A stretch of 64,000 nt of DNA from assembly GCA_014843695.1 (NCBI GenBank), contig CM026403.1, positions 10,347,611 through 10,411,610 of the forward strand. Direction: 5' to 3'. This document shows positions 21,377 to 34,400 of the stretch, piece after piece (position 1 is the stretch's first letter; every line of letters starts with the position of its first letter). Source of the DNA: Archivesica marissinica. Taxonomy: Eukaryota > Mollusca > Bivalvia > Venerida > Vesicomyidae. Under the pieces are notes generated by a model that saw only the letters and a program-made list of their open reading frames with translations, had not been told where the DNA came from and did not search any database. Made by a program: the position numbers and the translations under genes.

Positions 21377-21656
21377 ATTTTACGTTTATCATCGCTAACG
21401 GTTGCCCATATGAGCGACGCCTCCTGAAGATATTAGTCATTTTATATTTTGGAGGATAGTGCATGATACAGACAGAGACCCATTCCAGAGTCTCCTCTGG
21501 TTCTTTTACGTGCACGGTGTACAGCACCGACACGAGACCTAGGTTTAACGTCCCATCTGAAAGACTGTTAATTTTATTATGGTTGGACGGGGGATCGAAC
21601 CTGCGATCCCTGGATTACCAGTCCAGCGTGTTACCACTGGGCTATAGATCCGTCTT
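21377..21656 (-). mobile_element. SINE-C copy, full length
   Basis: Tail at 21377, head ending 'ctatagatccgtct'. No Pol III terminator run at the 3' end. Confidence 0.83.
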
Positions 21657-21866
21657 TTCATTACTTTCAATTATGCTTTTAACTACCCCTACTTTTAACT
21701 TCTTTGCGGTTTTTGACGCGCAACATGTCTACCCGGTGAGGGGTTTGACATTACAGGATGATAGATAGAACATTAATTACGAGTCTTGACATGTGTGAAT
21801 TATAAGTATTGATCATCTTTCCACGATACAAGTACGACCATTATCCAGTATGTTTTTCGAGTAACA

Positions 21867-22046
21867 GACACATAGTTCAGTGCTAACACGCTGTACTCGT
21901 AATACAGGCACACATGTTCGTTCTCCTGTTATTCAGTGTGTTTTACGTTTATTTATCGTCGCTACCGGTTAAATGACTAATCTCTTCAGGAGGCGTCGCT
22001 CATATGGGCAACCGGTAGCGACGATAAATAAACGTAAAACACACAT
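21867..22046. repeat. SINE-C remnant with 34-bp inverted tails
   Basis: A degraded plus-strand head (21867-21930) precedes two opposed copies of the SINE-C tail: arms 21937-21970 and 22010-22043 are perfect reverse complements with a 39-base loop. Confidence 0.85.
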
Positions 22047-22144
22047 GTGTCACTTGGCAAATATATAATCATCCGATGATCACACTCGTTTGGTAAGTTT
22101 TTAATTTTTATTTAACGCCGCTACTGGTTGCCTATTTGAGCGAC

Positions 22145-22330
22145 GGGCAGTTTACCTAACAACACCTTTCCTGGGCAGGTTCCAGCTGTTAGCCTGTACT
22201 TGGTGCACCAACCATCGTAAGAAACTGCCAACTGCTCAAACCTGTGACCATCAGTGATGGTAGGTTACAGTGGTAGCCTATATATCAGTGGCCGTATCAA
22301 CTCGACTGAGGCGGATCCTGTTTGGTCATC
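22145..22330 (-). mobile_element. SINE-D copy, truncated
   Basis: Reverse-strand body and B box; the 3' end is missing and it abuts a SINE-C tail fragment (22100-22146). Confidence 0.72.
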
Positions 22331-22834
22331 GACGTAATGGTGACCATGTAAGGACCCTACCATGCTCAAGAAGAACTAAGCGCACCCAATTGTGGTGAAT
22401 TGTTCTGTGATCAGGTTCCGCAATCTAACGGCGGAGAGAAATAAGGAACGGGGGTCAACACCATTGCCAGAAGAGGAGCGCATGTTTTATGGAATCTCCT
22501 CTAGTATTAATAGTAATAGGATGACACTTCCTCCTCTTTGGAATATGGATATGGAAGGACTATTACATGCTTGCCTTTGGGATGTTAGCCAATGCCAGCC
22601 ATCCTCTGGTTAGAGTTGTAGAGATTACTGTGGTACAGCCATCCTCTGGTTAGAGTTGTAGAGATTATTGTTACTCATGTACAAACTGTTAGGTTTGATC
22701 CTCATATTCTGCGTTACAAAAACACGGACATTTTATCACAACAAGGAAACACATGCCCGTCCAACAAGTAGCTGTTCCCCACTAGTTGACTACCAAATCA
22801 CACTCCCAGACCCGCCCATTCTTCAGAAAGACAA

Positions 22835-22990
22835 ATGCCTCAGTATCTTCCACTGGCTATCCCATCTCAGAAAACCATTCTTCTGCACAAAACACATAAG
22901 TTACCGCCTTCGGACAAAAACTACCACTTACTCATCAAACTGTTACTTGGAAACCAAGTCGAACTCAACCCGGGCCCTAGAACGCCAAGA
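22835..22990 (+). pseudogene. LINE ORF N-terminus with 2A-like motif (shifted frame)
   Basis: Frame with ATG at 22835. 22931-22978 encodes LIKLLLGNQVELNPGP, close to the 2A consensus D(V/I)ExNPGP with Gln in place of the first Asp. 2A-like sequences at the start of CR1/L2-type LINE ORFs are described for molluscs and other invertebrates. The PHD finger follows in another frame, so one base was gained or two lost between 22979 and 23000. Confidence 0.7.
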
Positions 22991-24540
22991 TGGTACATGT
23001 GGCAAAGCAGTCACCTGGAAATCCAAAGCATTGGAATGTGACTCTTGCAGAACCTGGTACCATATCAATTGTCAAGGACAGATGACTAATACAATGTATG
23101 CTCTAATGGATAACAGTAACCTCTCATGGCATTGTCTCAAGTGTGGTTTACCAAATTTCACAAGCTCATACTTCCAAAATGATCCAATTACATCTTCAAA
23201 TAACTTCTCAATTCTAAGTTGTGATAGTCCCGGAAAACCTACTGCCTGTTCATCCCCTAAACCAGATGCAAACAAAACAACGTCAGACAACCATACCCAT
23301 AGGAGCCCAATAAATCAGAATACTAACAAACCCAAACAAAAGACAAAAAGCGTCAAACGACCCTTAAAAAGTATAAGCCTAAATTTTCAATCACTAAAAA
23401 ACAAAAAACCTGAACTTGACTTCCTTATAGATTCGATAAACCCTGATATTGTTATTGGAACGGAAACTTGGCTTGACCCATCTGTCTCTTCGTATGAATT
23501 CTTTCCAGCAAATCACTTCACAGTCTACAGGAAGGATCGCCAACCCAATAAAAAAGGCCAAAGCCATGGGGGTGTCCTTATCGCTGTTAGAAATGCATTC
23601 CAAAGCTCTGAGGTTAAAGAATTACAGACCAATTGCGAAATAGTATGGGTGGAGCTGACTATCCAAAACTCAAGAAAATTATTAATCTCCTCTTTCTACA
23701 GATCGCAACCAAATGACGAAGTTTCACTTGAGCAACTAAACCTATCACTTAGCAGGATAACCCCTAACTCAAGATCTGTAATCTTAGTTGGTGGCGATTT
23801 CAACCTTGGAAATATTGATTGGAAAACTACTAGCATAATCCCTGGCAAAACTAACATCAAACATCATCAAGAACTCTTAGACATAATTGCAGACCACTCG
23901 CTGAACCAAATTGTAGACAAACCAACTCGAAACGACAAAACATTAGACCTGATTCTCACAAACTACCCGTCCATTATAGATAATTTAGAAACCATCCCCC
24001 CAATCGGTGAAGCTGATCATGATATTATATGTCTTGAAAGTAATACCTCCCTATGTCGCTGTAAATCCCCTCCACGGGAAGTACTAAAGTATTCTAAAGC
24101 AGACTGGGACAAAATCAATCTAGACTTAGAAGAAACATATCAGAAAATTCAAGAAACTCAAAACACACAAGATATCAACTATATTTGGAACACATTTAAA
24201 AATGATCTTCAAGCTTCCATCTCGAAAAATATTCCAACTAAATTAATAAAACCTGACAACAAACTTCCCTGGATAACAAATGAACTCAGAAAGAAAATGA
24301 AAAACTATAGACGTAAATTCTCAAGAAGCAAACAAAACCACAACCATAATCAACTGAAGCACCTAAAAAGCGAAATTCAAAAAGAACAAAGGCAGGCATA
24401 TTGGAAATATATTGAAAACATGATATTCGACATACCGATTCCGGAACAAGATAGCCCAGCCTTCACAAAAACTCCAAAAAACTTATTCTCGTACATAAAA
24501 ACCCAAAAAACTGAAAGTCAAATTATACCCCCCCCCCCTC
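22990..24540 (+). pseudogene. LINE PHD finger and APE endonuclease
   Basis: Reads TCGKAV..LECDSCRTWYHINC..WHCLKC (PHD-like zinc ligands), then an APE-type endonuclease: SLNFQSLKNK, IVIGTETWLDPS (catalytic Glu), GGVLIAVRN, ILVGGDFNLGN (catalytic Asp) and GEADHDI. The same frame is open back to 22668 but is not the native N-terminus. It runs off in the C-run and stops at 24578. Confidence 0.85.
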
Positions 24541-25980
24541 CGAGAGAACGGCATTCTCAAATCTACCGCAACCGATAAATCCAACATACTCAATAAACAA
24601 TTCCAAAAAGCTTTTACCCCTGTCACAAATGACAATATACCTGACAAAGGCCCAAGCCTTCATCCACAAATGAAAGACATCTCAATCACTGAAAATGGAG
24701 TTAAAAAGTTACTGGAAAATATCAAACCACGTAAAGCCGCTGGACCGGACAAACTACAAAGTAAAATCTTAAAAGAATGTAGTGCCTCCATATCACCAAT
24801 TCTTACCAATATTTTTCATAAATCTCTCTCACTTGGCGAAATCCCTACAGACTGGAAGCACGCAAATGTATGTCCTGTATTTAAAAAAGGCGACAAGCAT
24901 GATGCGATCAATTACAGACCAATTTCACTCACATGTATTTGTTGCAAGCTCCTCGAACATATTATCTCAAGTAATGTAATGTCACACCTAGAAAACAATA
25001 ATATCCTCTATGATCTACAACATGGCTTTCGATCTTCCCGCTCCTGCGAATCACAGCTAATTTCATTTCTCCAAAACCTAACGGAATCTAACATCAAACA
25101 TATTCAAACCGACGTCATCATTATGGATTTTGCGAAAGCATTTGACAAAGTTTCTCACCGTCACCTCCTCTACAAACTACAATTCTACGGAATCAATTGT
25201 AATGCTCTTCATTGGATATCTGACTTCTTGAGAGATAGGACCCAGACAGTTGTCCTGGAAGGGGAAACATCAGACACTGTACCAGTCACATCCGGAGTAC
25301 CCCAGGGCACTGTCATGGGGCCTATCCTCTTTCTTATCTATATAAATGACTTCCCTGAATACCTCAATCACAGTACCCTTAGACTGTTCGCAGATGACAG
25401 CATTATATATAAAGAAATTAACAACACTTCTGATGCAAAACTCTTACAATCTGACCTAGACGTTGCTGGTAGATGGGAGCAGGATTGGCTCATGAATTTT
25501 CACCCTGATAAATGTAATGTTCTAAATGTCACACAAAAAAGAAACCAAGTTAAATTTACATACAAACTTCACAACCACCCCCTTGAAATTGTCGAACATG
25601 CAAAATATTTAGGCCTCACTTTACAGAATAACTTAAAATGGGATAAGCATATAAACTCTATAACAAGCAAAGCTAATCAGTCATTAGGATTCCTCCGCAG
25701 AAATTTAAAAATCAACTCTACCAAAGTAAAAGACCATGCTTATAAAGCCCTCGTCAGACCCAAACTAGAATACTCCTCTTCTGTTTGGGACCCACATACC
25801 AAAAGCCAAATTAGTCAAATTGAAAAAGTACAACGCCGTGCAGCCTGCTATACATCCAACCGCTACCACAATACAAGTTCTGTAACTGACATGCTCACTA
25901 CCCTCAACTGGCCCACCTTGGAAATTCGAAGAATCCGTACCAGACTCATCATGTTTTATAAGATCATACACCACAATTAA
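24541..25980 (+). pseudogene. LINE reverse transcriptase
   Basis: After the C-run the frame continues as RENGILKSTATDKSNILNKQ into the RT: KAAGPDKLQSKIL, CPVFKKGDKHDAINYRPISL, QHGFRSSRSCESQL, MDFAKAFDKVSH, GVPQGTVMGPILFLIYINDF and FADD (catalytic). A C-terminal segment follows (YLGLTLQNNLKWDKH, YSSSVWDPH). The stop at 25978-25980 comes from the inserted DNA. Confidence 0.9.
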
Positions 25981-26740
25981 CCTTTGCTTCTGGGAAAAAC
26001 AATCAAGACGAGGATGATATTAATAAGTTTTAATGACCTACATAGGTGTCACCTATTCAATAGATTTGAGTTAAACTGATATGCCCACTCAATCCGCCTT
26101 TCTGAATATCAACAACTCTACAAATATCAGACACGGAGGACATATCAGAATGACAACACTATAACCGATACACAACACATCGGGTTCACAATATAGACCA
26201 TACACGTCAAACTAATCTTTACAAATAAATTGTGTTAATCTACAAATATAACACAGTTAATGTTGACGCATATTACTCTAAATAAGTCTATATATACATA
26301 TTATAACCAAGTCAAATTTGACAGAACCCATTGTGAATTACTGATGCATATTACCACTACAGCCGTACGCCATATATGTAGGAACAAAGTACATGATGGT
26401 GATTACTATTTCACAATGGATCCTACAAACATGACAAATAATGTACCTAGTACATGTAGTAAGCAAACGTAAATTTAAGCAAGCCAATATTAGGGATTTT
26501 CAAGGGTGGGCGGGTATCAAATTATTCGACAGGTGACAACAAAATTCATTCAAGTGGCGCGAAATCTCGTGCACGAAACAATAAGGGTGCAAGGAACCAA
26601 TGAAAACAGTCATCTCTAAATATTATCCAATGACTGAATGACACCAATATGACTGTTGCCTGACTGTACAAATTAAGGTGCTAACGACTTAACATGAGCA
26701 GCGCTTCAGTCTTAATTAAATATTTTAATGGAACTAAAAT
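25978..26740. other. Unidentified insertion splitting the LINE
   Basis: The LINE protein breaks off at FYKIIHHN and resumes at about 26740 with VVAIQPPC. The DNA between does not code for LINE protein, shows no clear terminal repeats, and its target duplication could not be fixed. It contains no recognisable gene. Confidence 0.55.
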
Positions 26741-26985
26741 CTACCGTAGTTGCCATCCAACCACCCTGTAATCTAATTATTCCTTCAGACCCCAGAACCA
26801 GGCACAGTAACACCTATACCTACAAACACATACACGCAGCTAAAGACTCGTACAAATACTCTTTCTATCCTAGAGCCGTCACTCAGTGGAACATGCTACC
26901 GCCCACCATATATGCCGCAGACACAGTGGACGCCTTCAAGGCCCTGATCCCTGTGTCTGTCCTTACCCAAATATATTTTGCATAA
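26728..26985 (+). pseudogene. LINE ORF C-terminal end
   Basis: Encodes AKDSYKYSFYPRAVTQWNML and DTVDAFKALI, the usual last segment of CR1/L2 ORFs (YS(F)FPR..WN.LP...F). Stop at 26983-26985, then the LINE 3' UTR. Confidence 0.75.
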
Positions 26986-27173
26986 ATTGCCACAATTATG
27001 TACATAGTTTTATAAAAAAACACTTAAAAATATATCTAAAAATATGTCTATTCACTGTATCCTTTCTAATGAGCACTTTCTGATCAAGCACTTAACTAAC
27101 ACTTTTTATTACGGCGCCAGCACCTAATCTTCATAAGTGAAGGAGTGCTGCTTAAACAAAGAAGAAGAAGAAG

Positions 27174-28335
27174 GCTGTAAATAATATTGTCATAACTTGT
27201 AGCCCAACCCATTTGCTTCCCCCCCCCCAGATTAAATAGTATACAGCAATACTAATAAGTTTTCTATGTATTTCATTATGTGTATAAATGCAATGTAATG
27301 TATGAAAACAATGCAGTTTATCACGGGTGCTGTAATAATGGTTCAATAATAGTCGTCGAGATTGCTTCAAATGTCACAAATTTTACATTACCTATACACA
27401 TTCCTTGCACATGCGCATTGGAAGATGTAAACAAATCTGGGCAGTTTTGGTTGTCTATGACTTTTTTACAGTTTTTATCTGGTTTTAGGTACAAAACATA
27501 TGTGTTGAGATCTATTTACGAAGTATGAGAAGCAATTTACATGAGTAGGTATGTACAATATTTCAAAAATAGAATTTAAACCAGAATATACATGTGTCGC
27601 GAAAACATGTTACATGCATATACAAGTTCGGATAGACTGTTCTTCTTCTTCCAATTATTGGACTGGATTCCGACCCGACGACTGTTGTCTGACCCGTCGA
27701 AAGTATGTCTATTGTTTTCTTAAGAAAGATACATAGATAGTTTTTGTGAATGTGACATCATAGAGTCTTCATTATTGGACATTTCACTACCTCATTTGAT
27801 AATATTGTGATCTGCTTGATTGACATAATCTATATGGTACCCCTGTTAATAATGCACACATTGGCAACGATTGTTGTGTACATTGATAATTAGCACTGCT
27901 TTGTTGCGGTAGGTGCGAAAGTCATTAGCGATGAACATACATACAGCGATGCTTTGTTGCAAGTTTAGGTCATCTAACAATTCATATAGTATAACTACAC
28001 TTTCCATACACCACCATATCGGACATCCGTTTACCTGTATATTTAGCACCGAGTATTGCGTAGCATTGCAGCAAATTGCCGTGGAAATATTCCACCGAGA
28101 AATGCCTGGTTTCTCTTACATGCTCGAACACTGTCCTCCAGAAAACGAGTGTTACCGATAATTGCATTGTTTATCATGCAATAGACTTTCATTGTGTTTT
28201 ATGATATTTTATGTATCCTAATAAACATCCCCCGCCTTGTAAAATATAACGCCCTCGGTGGCGTTAAATAGAGAATATATGCTGCAGATCAGAATAGCTG
28301 ACAAATATTACCTAATATATTTTTATTTTTTTCAG
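27174..28335. other. STK36: Unassigned DNA upstream of STK36
   Basis: AT-rich, no repeat family recognised and no credible coding exon. It should hold the STK36 promoter and a 5' UTR exon, since exon 1 starts at a splice acceptor; I could not place either. Confidence 0.5.
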
Positions 28336-28458
28336 CGATACACTAATGCAAGTCTAACGTAAGTGTGGAACATGGCTGACAACTACCATGTGCTAGAGCT
28401 TATTGGAGAGGGCTCCTTTGGGAAAGTATATAAAGGCCGAAAGAAATATACAGGACAA
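28336..28458 (+). CDS. STK36: STK36 exon 1: short 5' UTR, ATG and glycine loop
   Basis: A strong acceptor 'tttttttcag' ends at 28335, so transcription probably starts in an upstream exon. 36 bases of UTR precede ATG at 28372. Encodes [20 protein letters not shown] and KGRKKYTGQ; donor 'gtaatt'. Confidence 0.9.
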
Positions 28459-31400
28459 GTAATTGCTTAATAAAATATTAATTAGATAATTAGACTGATG
28501 GTCAAATTCAATATCTGATCATGTTTAAACTTGTGATTAGAATTTTCGGGTAAATTATTATGTTCTAATTTCGTTCCTTTTGGATTCTCAAAATGGTAAT
28601 TATAGACACACTTTTCTAGATAGTTAATTTATAAGATTAATTGGGCGTGATGCTTGCATTTTTAATCGGAAGACAGTGTATATCCATGGAAACTAATAGC
28701 CTGAGAGTGGAGCTGTACATGTCATCCAGATTATGTAAATTAGATCATGCTGCTGGAGCATATTTAAAGACAAGAGAGAGAAGTAATCCAAGATTATCTA
28801 TATGATTAAAGGCAATTGAAATCACAGTGCTTGCCCAATACTCCAGGGCTCGAGAAATCCTATTGCCCGACGCCCGGGGCAAGTCAAAACCACGTTCGGG
28901 CAAGTAGCTGTCAACCAGAGTTTAGTCCCGGCCATGTCAAAATGCCATGGATGTGATTATCGGACAGGTGTCAAATTACTAATCAACTGTTTATTGACTT
29001 GATTGGACCCTGTAAACCCTGCACACTACATGCTATGAATGACGGGTATCACCCCAAACATTTGACCAATCGAGGCTCTCCCTACGTTTCAATTGTTTTA
29101 TTTGCACTTTGCTGTGATACTCAAATAGACCATTGCTGTGATACTCACCTAGACCAGAGCTGTGATACTCGCCTAGACCATTGCTGTGATACTCACATAG
29201 ACCATTGCTGTGATACTCACATAGACCAGAGCTGTGATACTCACATAGACCAGAGCTGTGATACTCACATAGACCAGAGCTGTGATACTCACATAGACCA
29301 TTGCTGTGATACTCACATAGACCAGAGCTGTGATACTCACATAGACCAGAGCTGTGATACTCACATAGACCATTGCTGTGATACTCGCATAGACCATTGC
29401 TGTGATACTCACTGGGTTTTTGGTGTGTTGTGTGTTTTGGTGTGTTTGTTGTGTGTTTGTTGTGTGTTATAGACCAGAGCTGTAATACTCACATAGACCA
29501 GAGCTGTGATACTCACATAGACCATTGCTGTGATACTCACATAGACCAGAGCTGTGATACTCACATAGACCATTGCTGTGATACTCATCTAGACCGGAGC
29601 TGTGATACTCACCTAGACTAATTATCATGACTTAGACTGAAATCGTTAAATAGCCTTCAAAGTTCAAATGGTAAACATTTCTGATACATTTTGGGTGAAG
29701 TTTGGTGACCAAATCAAACACTCTATGTACCATACTGTACATAACATGAAACTGCTGTTAACTGGTACTTAATTAAGTTGAAATAGGAGAACAATTGATA
29801 CAACTCTGGAAACTATTTATTTCTAAATTTTGTCTTGAAGGTTATGGGTACCACAGACAGTGCATAGTTTCACCGACATTCAGGCTTGCATTTTATGTAC
29901 TTGGTAAAGATCATCCAGCTATTTATGTTAATTAGGCTGGGAGTTATGTAAATATGTTTGTTTCAGCTTCGCTGATAGGCTATGCGTATTAATGGTATTA
30001 AGTTGATTGGTTACGGCAAGTATCCGGATGTCATGAGGGGGGGGGAAGTTAGCTTAATATGCCTTGTGGCGTGAATTTCCAGGCTGTCAAATGACAAAAC
30101 GTATTACCATTAATTAGCAATTATATCCTCCAGAAAAAAGGCGAAAAGGATGTCACCCTGATGTCTATTGTCGGGAAGTAGCAGAAGCGACCACTTCGCC
30201 CGAATCGCCCTCTAGCGTGAGCCCTGTACTAATATTTGGTTATGCAAACTGTTTGTTATTTCTAGACATTTGTTATCTTTCAACCATTCTTTTTTGTGTT
30301 TAGATTGTGGCAATAAAGTTTATACCCAAGGTTGGTAAACCGGAGAAGGAGTTACGTAATCTGCGACGTGAGATTGACATCATGCGACATCTTCATCATG
30401 AGAACATCATAGAAATGTCCGACAGCTTCGATACTGATAAAGAGGTACATGAACTCATCGTAGGGAAACATGTTATTCTAACTCTTCATTTGAGTATTAT
30501 TTGAAGGATATTGCATGTGGTTTACATCCACGTCAATTATAAAATCATTGCTAGATTATTCTTCCCACCTTGCTGTTGTTGCCTTTCACTCAACAGGGAT
30601 CATTCTAGAGGGCGATGTGGGCGAAATTGTCGCCCTAGGGACCCTGACTTCTCCCTAAAAAAAAATAATTGTTTTTACGATTTTCAAACAAAATTGTGTC
30701 TAGTAAGATACACTGGCCCATTATAAAGCACTCCTTCTATTCGAATGTTGTATTTAATGGTTGTACTGTGCATTTTAACCCTATTTTGCAGAAGTATATT
30801 AAAGAACAACATTTAAGGAAGCGATCACGCGCTTTCTCACTTCTCCCAAAAATTCTGACCAAGAATGAACCCTGCATATTTTATGATATGAGTTTTGGAA
30901 TTTTGCTATTAAGTGAGCCTATGAAATCATGAGTGTAAGATCCTGTTTATCATATTACCATATTTAATCATATTTGTGCACAATATAATTCTGCTACTTT
31001 CATTTTGGCACCAAATGTCAGCGCAAATTGTCATGGCGTCACTAAATGATCATGATTTCGCTACGCAAAAGCAACGTTAAATTCATGTTTTAAACAGCGT
31101 TATAATTGCGTCAAGACTTATTTTAAATCGTAGCTTGTCTTACCATTAACGTTATGTTATGCATACTTTAAAAATAATTTTTTTTAGGGAGAAGTGGGCC
31201 CCCCAGAGGGTGTCAGGGTCCCTAGGGCGACAATTTCGCCCACATCGCCCTCTAGAATGATCCCTGATAATATGTAAAAAATAAATGTATAAAATATGCT
31301 CGCTTCTCACCAATGCAACCCGGATTCGATCCTCGGACCGGGAAGTATGTGAGATGGTACGGTTGTCGCCAGATCGGACAGGTGGGTTTTCTCCGGGTAC

Positions 31401-34400
31401 TCCGGTTTCCTCCCACACGAATGACCACATATGCGCTTTCATCCATGCCAACGAGAGTGATTAATATAAGTTGTTAGAACTTGCTTTGCAATCGTTGTAA
31501 AATAAATAAAGTTTTAAAATTTTTAAATAAAATATGGTATGAAATCACCACGAGTGTAAGATCCAATCTATCACCATGAGTGTAAGATCCATTCTATCAC
31601 CACGAGTGTAAGATCCATTCTATCACCATGAGTGTAAGATCCATTCTATCACCATGAGTGTAAGATCCATTCTATCACCATGAGTGTAAGATCCATTCTA
31701 TCACCACGAGTGTAAGATCCATTCTATCTACATGAGTGTAAGATCCATTCTATCACCATGAGTGTAAGATCCATTCTATCACCATGAGTGTAAGATCCAT
31801 TCTATCTCCATGAGTGTAAGATCCATTCTATCACCACGAGTGTAAGATCCATTCTATCACCACGAGTGTATGATCCATTCTATCACCATGAGTGTATGAT
31901 CCATTCTATCACCACGAGTGTAAGATCCATTCTATCACCATGTGTGTAAGATCCATTCTATCACCATGTGTGTAAGATCCTAAATTTATGTCAGCCTCCA
32001 TGGTATGGAACCCTGCATGACCAAAGAAATGTTGTTATTACCCGTATACGGTACTAGTCTGGATTAATGCTTTATCAGAACATCATCTTCTCTTGAAATC
32101 CTTTCATCACTGTGTTCGAGATATAATGAGTCACAGATTGTATTTTTTTACAAATTTATTTTAGCACGATTGCGAGACAAGTTTTGACGTTAGAATCACT
32201 CTCGAGACCTCATTCCTGATGGAATCCATCGCCATGAGGGAGAGAGAAGAATGTGGAATTTAAATGTCTTGCCTAAGGGCACAATCGTGGGCGCAAACTC
32301 TGGGGCTTTCGCGTATTATTCGAACGCTCTACAACTGCGCTATCATAGCTTCCAAGAGATTGTATTCTGACAATAATGCGTTGAAAATGGTTCCAATTAA
32401 CAGATAAAATATTGTTACGTGTAATTTACATGTAAGAGGACATTGTATACAGCTCTCTATGTTCCAGGTTGCCGTTGTTACAGATTATGCTGAAGGTGAA
32501 CTATTCCAGATTCTAGAAGATGACGGCAATCTGCCCGAGGAACAGGTTTGTTGAAATACCCAGAGACGGTTGCTATCATGCGTATAAAAATAGTTCTTGT
32601 ACCTGTGTGTTACATGACATTATCTTGTGCTGTTGATTAGCCTGGAAATAGGCGTTGATATATTATGCATGGTCAGTCAAATAAATATATTTTAACACCG
32701 AGACTATTAATTGGGCCGTTTTGAGTTTCTGATCATATCAACGCCTGGGGAAACTGGACGGATTGTCCGTGTAATTATTGACTCGCATTAATCCTATTAA
32801 TAGGCCTATTACTTGACTTAATTAATGACGTACTTGAATCGGAAGCGAGGCACTGCAATTTGATAAAACTTTATAATTGGCCGCCATTGTTTACGGGTCA
32901 ACGGAACGATAAATAGTTTTAAAAAGTACAATGTGCGTCTGATTTGACATATTTACTCAATATTTAAGTTGTCCGTAGTTCAATTACGCCGAATCAACCC
33001 ATTGCCATCTAAACGTAATATTTAAAATCTGCCATCTCGTCAATATAACACAGAAACGGGAAATTATATGTTTGCAATGTAAATGAGTCTATGGGAGCAT
33101 TCGTGTATATTCGGAAATGATCGTGTATAATCGTGCCTGTTCGGCAATTTCCGATAGAATTCCGTTTCTATATTTAGCGATATTATCTTGTAGAGAAGAG
33201 TTGTCGTTCTTCAAGGGTGTATGAGGGTGTAAGTAGATGGTGCTACGATCGGAAATCAAGTTTCCTCAGGCTGTCATTTTGCCAGAAGTTAAAAAGTAAA
33301 AAATCGACAGACTGGAACCCAGGCTAACTGTTGATTTGCATCTACATGTAGTTATTGTTACCTCGTCTTGGAGGTTTCTAGACATTGTTTAAAGCTACTA
33401 GTCTGTTACACTAAGTTATATTGGAGCTATGGGAAGATAATCCCTAAGCAGTATTAGATAGTAATAAAACATAATCTGTATGAATATTACTTACATCACC
33501 ATATGATTTACCTAATTTTATTCCAGTATTGGGTGTATCTACCTAACTGTCGTCCAGCATTGGGTGTATCTACCTAACTGTCGTCCAGTATTGGGTTTAT
33601 CTACCTAGCTGTCGTCCAACATTGGGTTTATCTACCTAGCTGTCGTCCAACATTGGGTTTATCTACCTAACTGTCATCCAGCATTGGGTGTATCTACCTA
33701 ACTGTCATCCAGCATTGGGTTTATCTACCTAACTGTCATCCAGCATTGGGTGTATCTACCTAACTGTCATCCAGCATTGGGTGTATCTACCTAACTGTCG
33801 TCCAGCATTGGGTTTATCTACCTAACTGTCATCCAGCATTGGGTTTATCTACCTAACTGTCATCCAGCATTGGGTGTATCTACCTAACTGTTGTCCAGCA
33901 TTGGGTTTATCTACCTAACTGTCATCCAGCATTGGGTTTATCTACCTAACTGTCATCCAGCATTGGGTGTATCTACCTAACTGTTGTCCAGCATTGGGTT
34001 TATCTACCTAACTATCGTCCAGCATTGGGTGTATCTACCTAACTGTCATCCAGCATTGGGTGTATCTACCTAACTGTTGTCCAGCATTGGGTTTATCTAC
34101 CTAACTATCATCCAGCATTGGGTGTATCTACCTAACTGTCGTCCAGCATTGGGTGTATCTACCTAACTATTGTCCAGCATTGGGTGTATCTACCTAACTG
34201 TCGTCCAGCATTGGGTGCATCTACCTAACTTTATTGCAGGTGCAGCAGATAGCTTCTCAACTGGTGTCTGCTCTGTACTACCTCCATTCACACCGGATCC
34301 TACACAGAGACATGAAACCACAGAATATATTGCTTGGTAAAGGTGGCATTGTTAAACTCTGTGACTTCGGATTTGCTCGGGCAATGAGTTTCAATACATT

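Larger units (their letters stand above)
22640..27173 (+). mobile_element. CR1/L2-type non-LTR retrotransposon, inactive
   Basis: Order of parts: 2A-like peptide motif, PHD-type zinc finger, APE-type endonuclease, reverse transcriptase, C-terminal region, then a short 3' UTR ending in an 'aaacaaagaagaagaag' tail (ends about 27173). This order and tail fit the CR1/L2/Rex group of the Jockey superfamily. The element is broken by a frameshift near 22985, another in a C-run at about 24528-24538, and an insertion of about 0.76 kb (25978-26740). The 5' end is not certain: a 40-bp direct duplication (22598-22670) sits near it. It lies between the Kazal-like gene and STK36. Confidence 0.88.

Noticed and set aside
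22392..22613. 73-codon frame before the LINE
   Set aside because: Possibly coding-like in composition, but no recognised family and a tandem duplication follows at once; could be LINE 5' region or a scrap of another gene.
27280..28161. Short frames upstream of STK36
   Set aside because: Random-length frames in AT-rich DNA with no family resemblance.
28999..29621. Asp/Cys/His repeat protein
   Set aside because: 24-bp minisatellite in an STK36 intron; broken by a GT-rich stretch; no start or splice support.
28844..30226. A single hAT element with ends 'cagggctcgag' and 'gagccctg'
   Set aside because: The flanks show no 8-bp duplication and the ends differ after the first few bases; more likely two unrelated fragments.
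33528..34239. CRISPR-like array
   Set aside because: No distinct spacers; all units are near-identical and the setting is a eukaryotic intron.
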